Below are positions 1 through 5,716 of a stretch of 5,877 bases of DNA, in pieces (position 1 is the first letter of the stretch; each line of letters starts with the position of its first letter). The DNA is from Deltaproteobacteria bacterium (GTDB lineage Bacteria > Myxococcota > Polyangia > Polyangiales > B10-G4): the NCBI GenBank assembly GCA_019312705.1, contig JAFDCW010000323.1:1-5877 (forward strand). Reading direction: 5' to 3'. The translations under genes were made by a program, and so were the position numbers. The notes under the pieces are model-generated. The model did no database searches. It saw nothing but the letters and a program-made list of their open reading frames with translations, and was not told the DNA's origin.

Positions 1-1
1 G

Positions 2-1132
2 CTCGTCCACCAGGACATGCTCCAGGAGGTCATGGTTGCGACGCCGGATCTCCCGGAGTGTGCTTTCAAGCTCATCGAAATGGCCAATGCCGGGGGAGGT
101 CACGACAACATCACCGTCGTCCTCGCCGACTTCGACGGGAATGACCTCGCTGAGCCCACCGCCGGGCAAAACGCGGTCTACGCGCAATACCCGCTTCCCC
201 CGGGGCTCGAGGAGGAGCGCGAGTCTCTCCTGCCCCGGGAGCCCAGCATGAAGTCGGGCGGTCGGAAGCCTGGGGCCGACGTCAAGGACCGGTCCGACGA
301 CACGCCCACCAGCAGTCACCGCGACCTCCGGCCGGCGCCGGCCCGTGAGGGTGCGAGCTGGGGCCTGATCGTGGCAGCCTTGGTCGTCTTCGCGGTGCTC
401 GTCGCCGTCTTCGCCATGGCGGGCCGAGATGACGAAGGCCGGGGCCGAGGGCCGGAGGGGGATTTGCACGGTGAGCCGGGCGCCATCGACGAGATCTTCC
501 CTACGCCGGACGTCGAACAAATCGTCCCTGATGTCATGGACGATGTCGAAGTGCGCATCACGACCGACATCGACGGCGAGCTCTACATCGATGGCGAGCT
601 GCACGACGAAATCGCCGAGGGCGACGAACTCTTGCTCATGCTCCCTCCGGGCGCCTACCGGTTCGAGGCCATGAGCGGCGATGACGTCGTCGCCGAAGAG
701 ATGGTCACGGTTGCCGAGGGGGAGCCTGTCTTGCTCGAACTCAGCCTTCCGGCCGGGGCGACCGTCATGCCGGACGACTCGGCCGATGGCCCCGAAGCTG
801 GGGACGACCCGAGGGAACGTCGGGTCGCACCCGAAGACCGAGGCGCACAGACCGCGACTGGGGACGACCGGGACGACGGGGACGACGGAGACGACGGAGA
901 CGACGGAGACGACGCGGACGACGGTGACGACGACGACGAGCCAGTTCCCACGATGCGCCGTGTGCGTCGCGAAGGGGCCGGCGGGTCGACCGATGGGGAA
1001 AGCTCCACGATGATGAGGCGTACCCCCCGGCCGACCGACGACTCCGCGGGAGCCGCGACGATGAACGCCGATGAAGGCACCGGGGCAGCCTCGATGGAGG
1101 CGGCCAGCACCATACCGAGTAACCCCTTCTGA
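2..1132 (+). CDS. PP2C-family Ser/Thr protein phosphatase, membrane-anchored, 5' truncated
   Basis: The reading frame is open from base 2, so the start lies upstream; 376 residues are visible, numbered here from base 2. Residues 1-41 match the C-terminal end of a PP2C (PPM) catalytic domain: a helix followed by GGGHDNITVVL at 31-41, whose Asp35-Asn36 is the family's last metal-binding motif. These enzymes remove phosphate from phospho-Ser/Thr proteins using Mn/Mg. A basic, Pro-rich linker leads to one transmembrane helix (about 120-140). Residues 180-252 resemble a PEGA-type beta domain (a VDG-like turn at YIDGE, then LPPGAYRFEA). A Gly-Asp-Asp repeat (287-313) and a Thr/Met/Arg-rich tail follow. 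The expected topology is a cytoplasmic phosphatase with an exported sensory or wall-contacting part, as in actinobacterial PstP-like enzymes. It lies 16 bases before the FHA gene, probably in one operon. The PP2C call is firm although most of the domain is outside the window; the PEGA call is moderate. Confidence 0.85.
   Translation, partial: LVHQDMLQEVMVATPDLPECAFKLIEMANAGGGHDNITVVLADFDGNDLAEPTAGQNAVYAQYPLPPGLEEERESLLPREPSMKSGGRKPGADVKDRSDDTPTSSHRDLRPAPAREGASWGLIVAALVVFAVLVAVFAMAGRDDEGRGRGPEGDLHGEPGAIDEIFPTPDVEQIVPDVMDDVEVRITTDIDGELYIDGELHDEIAEGDELLLMLPPGAYRFEAMSGDDVVAEEMVTVAEGEPVLLELSLPAGATVMPDDSADGPEAGDDPRERRVAPEDRGAQTATGDDRDDGDDGDDGDDGDDADDGDDDDEPVPTMRRVRREGAGGSTDGESSTMMRRTPRPTDDSAGAATMNADEGTGAASMEAASTIPSNPF
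860..940 (+). repeat. 9-bp tandem repeat encoding Gly-Asp-Asp units
   Basis: Successive copies of a GACGACGGN unit run through the phosphatase gene in frame, encoding GDD RDD GDD GDD GDD GDD ADD GDD DDE. The unit is three codons, so gain or loss of a copy keeps the frame. The product is a strongly acidic stretch in the predicted exported tail; metal or cation binding is possible but not shown. Confidence 0.85.
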
Positions 1133-1134
1133 GT

Positions 1135-1140
1135 TGGGGG
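1135..1140 (+). promoter_or_regulatory. G-rich ribosome-binding stretch for the FHA gene
   Basis: TGGGGG ends 8 bases before ATG 1149. It is not a textbook AGGAGG, but it is the only purine-rich stretch in the 16-base gap and favours the 1149 start over the earlier in-frame ATG at 1071. The short gap suggests the phosphatase and FHA genes are co-transcribed, possibly with coupled translation. Confidence 0.35.
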
Positions 1141-1148
1141 CCGGCTCT

Positions 1149-2687
1149 ATGATCCGGTTCAGTCAAACTTTCGGAGCGCACGCGGGTCGCGTCGTCGAAC
1201 TCGACAAAGACCACATCTCCTTTGGGCGAATGCCCGACTGCGACGTGGCCTTCGACGCCGAGGCAGACCTCGATGCATCCGGGCACCACGCTGACGTGCG
1301 TCGCCTCGCCGACGGATGGCACGTCATCGATGGCGAGTCGCGCAACGGTACCTGGCTCAACGGCCAGAAGGTGCAGCGCGCGGTGCTGTCGTCGGGGGAT
1401 GAGCTGGAGTTCGGCATGGGGGGGCCGCGGCTCAAGGTCGAAATCCTCGGCGTGCGTGACGGCGTCGCTTCGCCGGGGCAGATCACCGGACCCATGACGC
1501 CCGCCCCCGGGTCCGGCGTGCAAGCCTTGGTGACGCCCGTTCCGCGGGGCCTCGGCGCCGTCGACGGCAGCGCCGCAACGGTGGCCGCGATGGCGACCCC
1601 GGTCCCCGTCGCGGCTGCTGTGATGCCGGTGTCGTCGTTGGACCCCCCGACGCGAGTCGACGGAAAGAATTCCCACGGGCCCCCGACGCCGATCGTGGGG
1701 GGGGTTGGGCCGGCGGCGGCTCTCTCGGCTCCAATGGCGCCACCCCAGTCCGGCCCCAAGCAATACGGCCAGCATACGGTCGGGCTGATGATCGACGCGG
1801 CCCTCGCCCAGCAGGCCGACCAGAGTCGACCCGGTCGGTCGACCGAGGAAATACGCGCCATCGCCGCGTCTGCTGCCGCCCCTACCCCCGGCCCCGCGTC
1901 CTCGTCGGGGGCACTCAAGTGGGCCGTGGCCCTCCTCATGCTCCTCCTGGGCCTCGTCATGGCCGGCGCCGGCGTCTTCATTTGGTACCTGCTGCCCGCC
2001 GCCGAGGACGGCCCGGCCACCGTCGTCGATGCCCCCGCCGTCAACCTCGAAGCGGCCCGCATCGCCATCACCGCCCAGAGCGCCGCCGCGATGTACGTGC
2101 TCGTCGAAGAACGCGAAGGCGTAGACCGGGGGATCTGCGTCGCTTTCGCCGTGCGCCCCGATCTGCTCGCCACGAGCGCGGCCTGTGTGCTCGAAATCGA
2201 GGCCGGCCGCGAGGGCCGGGCGTCGCACTTTGCGATACCAAACGGCGGCGGCGGACGGCGTCTCCCGATCGTGCGCATGGGGTATCACCCGAGCTTCGTC
2301 CCAGGTCCAGAGCCCTCGGCGGATGTCGGCATCGTGCACCTGGCGGCGGTGACCACCGTTCAAACGCCCGTCGCGTCGATGACCGAGCTCGGCGCCATGG
2401 CGGCGGGCGACCCCATCTTCATCTTCGGCTTCCCGGCGGGGCTCGCCGACGTGGCGGTTCCGATCGCCGACCTCGCCCCCGGGACCTTGACTGCGCTCAC
2501 CGCCTTTGACGGCGCAGCGGCCCCTTTTCCGACGTCGCAGCTTTTGCGGCACGGATTGCCCCCGTCCCCCGGGACCCGGGGGAGTCCCATCTTCGATGCC
2601 TCGGGGCGCGTCGTAGGTGTCTCGGCTGGCGCCTATGGGGTGCGGACAGACCTCTTGGCCAGCCTCCTGGCCGGCATGCAGCGTTGA
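1149..2687 (+). CDS. FHA domain - transmembrane - degenerate trypsin-like protein
   Basis: 512 residues from ATG 1149. The frame is open back to an ATG at 1071, but that would overlap the phosphatase gene by 62 bases and add 26 non-FHA residues; 1149 begins directly with the first FHA strand and follows a G-rich stretch. Residues 1-100 are an FHA domain, which binds phosphothreonine peptides: Gly26-Arg27, Ser44-x-x-His47 and SRNGTWLNG (64-72) are the hallmark positions, with Gly45 where Arg or Lys is usual. Residues 101-257 are a Pro/Ala-rich linker with Thr-Pro at 117, 129, 150, 180 and 246. A transmembrane helix spans about 258-282. Residues 300-512 look like a chymotrypsin-fold domain, but TSAAC (342-346) replaces TAAHC and GTRGSP (475-480) replaces GDSGGP; only the Asp (Asp392 in ADVGIVHL) remains. 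It is therefore probably a non-catalytic binding or sensor domain outside the inner membrane. FHA is confident; the protease-fold call rests on motif alignment by eye. Confidence 0.85.
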   Translation: MIRFSQTFGAHAGRVVELDKDHISFGRMPDCDVAFDAEADLDASGHHADVRRLADGWHVIDGESRNGTWLNGQKVQRAVLSSGDELEFGMGGPRLKVEILGVRDGVASPGQITGPMTPAPGSGVQALVTPVPRGLGAVDGSAATVAAMATPVPVAAAVMPVSSLDPPTRVDGKNSHGPPTPIVGGVGPAAALSAPMAPPQSGPKQYGQHTVGLMIDAALAQQADQSRPGRSTEEIRAIAASAAAPTPGPASSSGALKWAVALLMLLLGLVMAGAGVFIWYLLPAAEDGPATVVDAPAVNLEAARIAITAQSAAAMYVLVEEREGVDRGICVAFAVRPDLLATSAACVLEIEAGREGRASHFAIPNGGGGRRLPIVRMGYHPSFVPGPEPSADVGIVHLAAVTTVQTPVASMTELGAMAAGDPIFIFGFPAGLADVAVPIADLAPGTLTALTAFDGAAAPFPTSQLLRHGLPPSPGTRGSPIFDASGRVVGVSAGAYGVRTDLLASLLAGMQR

Positions 2688-2729
2688 TTTTACACCCCAA
2701 CACCCAGAATATCGCCCAGGGCCGCTTCG

Positions 2730-2735
2730 TATAAT
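2730..2735 (+). promoter_or_regulatory. Candidate -10 box upstream of the TPR gene
   Basis: A perfect TATAAT lies in the 69-base gap before ATG 2757, and stands out in very GC-rich surroundings. Transcription would begin near 2742, giving a leader of about 15 bases that includes a weak GGA (2745-2747) as ribosome site. I see no convincing -35 box at 16-18 bases upstream, so this may be an extended or activator-dependent promoter, or chance. If real, the TPR gene is transcribed separately from the phosphatase-FHA pair. Confidence 0.4.
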
Positions 2736-2756
2736 GCGGCACACGGAATACGCGTC

Positions 2757-4739
2757 ATGCACGGACTCAAGTACATCTCCCTCGCTGGCCTGCTTTGCTG
2801 TGCCTTGCTTTCCCCACTCTTCTCGGGCGCTGCGCCGGCATCGGCTCAGGACCGCGCCGTCGCCGAGCGCCTGGTCGAGTTCGGCCGGATGCCCAACCGC
2901 GACGCTCGGCAATTGGTGCGCACGATCTCCAGGGCCCTCCGGGACAACGCCCGTGCCGGCGGGGACGGCTATGACCGCACGCGAACCGCGATCGGGCGTG
3001 CGATCCTCGATGGCCCGGGCGCCGATCACGAAGAGTACGAGCAGCGCCTCCGGCAGGTCCTGGCGCGCATGGGCCGGGGCCTCGACGAAGAGCTCCTCGA
3101 GGCACTCTTCCGCCCCCGGCCCAACGCGTCGGTGCTTTGTGCGACCGACCTCGAGGTGTCGATCACCGAGTGTGATGCCTTGATCGGAGCGGCCTCCCGC
3201 AACCGTTCGGCGCTTCCCTACTCCGCGCCGGACGACGGCAGGGCCTTCGAGACCGCCCTCCGGGACGCCAGCGTGAGCCGTCGCCACGCCCGGGAGGTCG
3301 CAACCAAGTTGGGCGCCGTGATGCTCGGGGTGCCGCGTATCCTGACCCGGGATCGACGGGGGCGCGGGCTCCTGCGGCTGCTCGAGTCGTGTCCCGGAGC
3401 GCTCAATGCCCGGGAGGCTCAGGTTCGCGCCTGGCACGTGGGCCCGACTGAGGGCATGGCCCGGTGCATCGCCGGCGTCCTCGTGCGCGGGAGTGCGCCG
3501 GCTGCTGCGGCCCAGAGGACGGCGCTCTTCTTCGAGATGAGCCCCGCCGCGGCGGAGGCCTTCCTGACCTGGGGCGCGCCGGAGCAGATGGCCCGTGAAG
3601 CGACGGCTCGGCCGGCCCCCGCTCCGCCCCCCCCTCGCCGGGCCGCGCCGACGGCGTCGGAGCTCCTCGACCAGGGCCGAGTGCATTTTCGGGCTGGGCG
3701 CTTTCGGGAGGCGGCGTCCGCCTACGGGCGCGTCACCACGATGGACCCGACGAACACCGGCGCGCTCTCGGGCCTCGGCTCGTCCCTCTTCCGAATGCGC
3801 AACCCTCGCGGCGCCGTCACCGCCTATCGCCAGGCCGTGCAGCTCGAGCCGGGCAATCCGAACTACCGGGCGTTCCTCGGGGAGGCCCTCGCTGCGAGTG
3901 GCGATGCCGAGGGCGCGGCGGCGGAGTACCAGGCGGCCCTCGCCATCCAGCCCAACAACTTCATCGCCAGCCAGGGTCTGTCGCGCATCGGCGCGCGGGC
4001 GAACCGCCAGCAGACGCAGCAGAACCGCAGCGTCTCCCCGGCCCAGCAAGCGTCGCTTTCGCGGTCTCAGGGGCGTGAGCATTTCCGGGGGGGGCGCTTC
4101 CCCCAGGCGGCGGCTGCCTACGAGCAGGCGACCCGGGCCGAGCCCAATCATCCCGGTGCATTCTCCGGCCTCGGCGCCGCCCGGCTCCAGATGGGGGACA
4201 CGGCGGGGGCCGTCTCGGCCTACCAAAATGCCGTGCGCATTTCTCCGAACAGCTCGGGGTTCTGGAGTGCCCTAGCCCGGGCCCAGGCGCGCAGTGACGA
4301 CCACCAGGCGGCCATCGCGTCGCTTCGCCGGGCCGTCCAGCTCGACCCCGACAACCGCTCGGCCCAGCAGGGCCTTGCGGCCCTCGGGGCCGCGCCGCTG
4401 GCGGCCTCGGCCCAGCCTGCGGCGGCACCGCCAGCTCAGGTCGGGGACCCGACCCACGCCCCGGAGGCCCTCCCGGAGACGCCGAGTCGCGAGCAGATCA
4501 TCGCTGTGATGCGTCCCCTCTCCCGGGGAATCGGTCAGTGCGTTCCTGGGTTTTCGGGCCGCCTGACCTTCAGCCTCAGCGTCGCCGGGGACGGGGGCAC
4601 CGTCTCAGGGGCGACCGTCGCCGAAGAGGACCAGCTCTCGATCGACGAACTCGAGTGTGTGACCGCGGTCATCGAAGGGGCCAGCTTCGGATCCTTCACC
4701 CGGGAGAGCTTGGAGATCAGCTACCCGTACATGATCTGA
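2757..4739 (+). CDS. Exported TPR protein with AgmX/PglI-like C-terminal domain
   Basis: 660 residues. The N-terminus is a Sec signal peptide: Lys5, a hydrophobic core at 6-22, and an Ala28-Ser29-Ala30 cleavage site before Gln31; no lipobox is present. Residues 31-280 are helix-rich, contain Cys128, Cys139, Cys212 and Cys237, and match no family I recognise. A Pro-rich hinge (about 283-298) leads to two TPR modules, 307-413 and 439-545, each of about three repeats with A-x-x-x-Y helices and D/E-P-N turns; TPRs are protein-protein binding scaffolds. After an Ala/Pro linker, residues 576-660 resemble the TonB-like C-terminal domain of AgmX/PglI gliding-motility proteins: paired Cys595 and Cys634, a central VAGDGGTVSGATV strand-turn, and the closing SFGSF...SYPYMI. 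The likely location is periplasmic or envelope-associated. The N-terminal region's role is unknown. TPR and export calls are strong; a motility role is not shown. Confidence 0.85.
   Translation: MHGLKYISLAGLLCCALLSPLFSGAAPASAQDRAVAERLVEFGRMPNRDARQLVRTISRALRDNARAGGDGYDRTRTAIGRAILDGPGADHEEYEQRLRQVLARMGRGLDEELLEALFRPRPNASVLCATDLEVSITECDALIGAASRNRSALPYSAPDDGRAFETALRDASVSRRHAREVATKLGAVMLGVPRILTRDRRGRGLLRLLESCPGALNAREAQVRAWHVGPTEGMARCIAGVLVRGSAPAAAAQRTALFFEMSPAAAEAFLTWGAPEQMAREATARPAPAPPPPRRAAPTASELLDQGRVHFRAGRFREAASAYGRVTTMDPTNTGALSGLGSSLFRMRNPRGAVTAYRQAVQLEPGNPNYRAFLGEALAASGDAEGAAAEYQAALAIQPNNFIASQGLSRIGARANRQQTQQNRSVSPAQQASLSRSQGREHFRGGRFPQAAAAYEQATRAEPNHPGAFSGLGAARLQMGDTAGAVSAYQNAVRISPNSSGFWSALARAQARSDDHQAAIASLRRAVQLDPDNRSAQQGLAALGAAPLAASAQPAAAPPAQVGDPTHAPEALPETPSREQIIAVMRPLSRGIGQCVPGFSGRLTFSLSVAGDGGTVSGATVAEEDQLSIDELECVTAVIEGASFGSFTRESLEISYPYMI
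3675..3995 (+). repeat. TPR module, copy 1 (residues 307-413)
   Basis: This is the first of two equal-length 107-residue modules in the exported TPR protein. It aligns without gaps to the module at 4071-4391, with 45 of 107 residues identical by hand count. The strongest match is at the start (GRVHFRAGRF against GREHFRGGRF). The spacer between copies is Gln/Ser-rich. Confidence 0.75.
4071..4391 (+). repeat. TPR module, copy 2 (residues 439-545)
   Basis: This is the second copy of the 107-residue module. Equal length and collinear matches over all three TPR units indicate duplication of a whole three-TPR block within the gene rather than independent gain of single repeats. Divergence is highest around the third helix pair, near residues 499-508. 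Confidence 0.75.
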
Positions 4740-4746
4740 CGGCGTC

Positions 4747-4783
4747 ACCCGCCGAGGCGGCGTAGCGGGCTTGTGGGTTTTTT
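4747..4783 (+). terminator. Possible intrinsic terminator after the TPR gene
   Basis: Eight bases past the stop, CCCGC (4748-4752) can pair with GCGGG (4765-4769), with a smaller CCGCC/GGCGG hairpin as an alternative (4749-4760). A run of six T follows at 4778-4783, but about eight bases separate it from the stem, which is looser than usual. A second hairpin places the T run in its loop (4771-4778 with 4785-4791). Termination here is plausible, not certain. Confidence 0.35.
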
Positions 4784-4816
4784 GACCCCAATCGAAAACC
4801 GGCGGAAAACGTCTTC

Positions 4817-5428
4817 ATGACGAAGAAGGGTGCGCGAGTCACCGATGCGGTGAACTTCTTCCAGCGGCGCGGCGAAATGCGAAGCGCCGTGCGGGTGGTA
4901 AGGCAACGAGAGCCGGAGCGCTTTCGCTGGCGCTACGCCATCGCCGGGCTGACCGGCGCCGCCGGCAAGCTCCGGGGCCTCGACCGCATGCGCGTCGAAG
5001 AACCCGTCCGTGAGGTGGTCCTCGACGTCGGCGACAATGACCTGCGCCGGGAGATCGTCATCGACGCCCGCAAGAATGGTGTCGATTTCGACCGCGGGGA
5101 GGTGCTTCCGTATCGGAGTGTCGGCGACCTTCGTCGCTATTCGTTCCTCACCCGAATCGAGCTCACCCGGGTCGGCCAGCACATCCCCCTCGACCTCTCC
5201 TCGTTCTTCACGCCGGTGGATACGGCGGCGACGGTCATCATCGGGCGCCACTACGAGGTCGCCCACCGCCGCAAGGCCCACGAAATCTGGCTCTCGATCC
5301 CGGACCCCGACGGCCCCGAAGAGCCGCAATCGCACCATCGCTTGATGGCCAATCACGCGGACCGCGAAATCGAAGCGGCGCAGCGCTGGGCAGCGTTCAC
5401 GAAGGCTGTTCTAGAAGCACCGCAGTAG
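4817..5428 (+). CDS. Hypothetical cytoplasmic protein, 203 residues
   Basis: I do not recognise the family. ATG 4817 follows GGCGGA (4801-4806) by 10 bases, and codon use resembles the neighbouring genes, so I take it as real. There is no signal peptide or membrane helix. Residues 1-50 are very basic (repeated Arg, with VRVVRQREPERFRWRY) and could contact nucleic acid or membrane; this is inference from charge only. Residues 58-165 look like a mixed alpha/beta domain with alternating strands (VREVVLDVGD, REIVIDA, RIELTRVG, TAATVIIGRHYEVAHR, HEIWLSIPD). The end (about 175-203) is a His/Glu/Arg-rich helix. It lies 77 bases after the TPR gene, beyond a possible terminator, and faces the inverted-repeat element 13 bases after its stop. 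No cysteine is present and no catalytic motif stands out. Confidence 0.7.
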   Translation: MTKKGARVTDAVNFFQRRGEMRSAVRVVRQREPERFRWRYAIAGLTGAAGKLRGLDRMRVEEPVREVVLDVGDNDLRREIVIDARKNGVDFDRGEVLPYRSVGDLRRYSFLTRIELTRVGQHIPLDLSSFFTPVDTAATVIIGRHYEVAHRRKAHEIWLSIPDPDGPEEPQSHHRLMANHADREIEAAQRWAAFTKAVLEAPQ

Positions 5429-5441
5429 CTCTCTCTAGTTG

Positions 5442-5613
5442 AGCGCGATGACGGCGTGGGCGGGGGTGCCTCCAGCTCCAGGGGCTTTGTGACGCGGTGA
5501 GCGGAGTTGGCGCTGTGCGTAGCGGGAGTGATGTCGGGGTTACCGGGTCTTGCTCGGGGGCCGGACGCTTTGACTTCCGCTGGAGGCACCCCCGCCCGCG
5601 CCGTCATCGCGCT
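5442..5613. repeat. 172-bp inverted-repeat element (35-bp arms, 102-base loop)
   Basis: The left arm 5442-5476 (starting AGCGCGATGACGGCG, ending GGTGCCTCCAGC) is the reverse complement of 5579-5613 at 34 of 35 positions. The sole difference, T5457 opposite G5598, is a U-G pair in + strand RNA, so the RNA stem is unbroken. Pairing extends weakly outward (GTT 5438-5440 with AAC 5615-5617). The 102-base interior is G-rich and has no credible gene. No clear target-site duplication flanks it. It lies between convergent genes. It may be a MITE-like non-autonomous element, a REP/BIME-type palindrome, or a structured RNA or terminator-like hairpin; it has no T run after the stem. Confidence 0.85.
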
Positions 5614-5630
5614 AAACCGTGTTCCATCAC

Positions 5631-5641
5631 GCCGTCATCGC
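5631..5641 (+). repeat. Extra partial copy of the inverted-repeat end
   Basis: GCCGTCATCGC here repeats bases 5600-5610 of the right arm in the same orientation, 31 bases further on, and is the complement of 5445-5455 in the left arm. Similarity continues imperfectly on both sides (ACGCCGTCATCGCCCT against GCGCCGTCATCGCGCT). It could be a remnant arm of a second or older copy. Confidence 0.5.
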
Positions 5642-5645
5642 CCTC

Positions 5646-5683
5646 AAAATTGAAAACGCCCCCGTCCGTCAGGACAAGGGCGC
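5646..5683 (-). terminator. Intrinsic terminator of the right-hand - strand gene
   Basis: Read on the - strand, GCGCCCTTGTCC, a TGAC loop and GGACGGGGGCGT form a 12-bp hairpin (5683-5656) whose RNA contains only Watson-Crick and three G-U pairs. It is followed immediately by TTTTCAATTT (5655-5646). It starts 33 bases after the stop codon of the barrel gene, the normal position for a rho-independent terminator. Confidence 0.8.
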
Positions 5684-5716
5684 TTCAACATTCGGCCTCG
5701 CGGCCCGACCGGGGGG

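Noticed and set aside
1163..2278. A 371-codon - strand open frame within the FHA gene
   Set aside because: It is composed mainly of Ala, Pro, Ser, Arg and Thr, with no motif, and lies opposite a well-supported FHA protein; it is a shadow frame.
765..4226. A 3.4-kb open frame on the - strand opposite three + strand genes
   Set aside because: Its product is low-complexity Arg/Gly/His/Pro text without domains, it crosses the gaps between the + strand genes, and such open antisense frames are expected opposite high-GC genes. The + strand genes have clear domains throughout.
4782..4810. Promoter for the 203-residue gene using TTGACC as -35
   Set aside because: TTGACC at 4782-4787 is a fair -35, but the correctly spaced position holds no -10-like sequence.
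5438..5617. Integron attC-like site (GTTGAGC at left, GCTAAAC at right of the palindrome)
   Set aside because: The ends resemble attC core consensus, but their order is reversed: attC runs from RYYYAAC to GTTRRRY, whereas here GTT is leftmost and AAC rightmost. No integrase or cassette array is visible.
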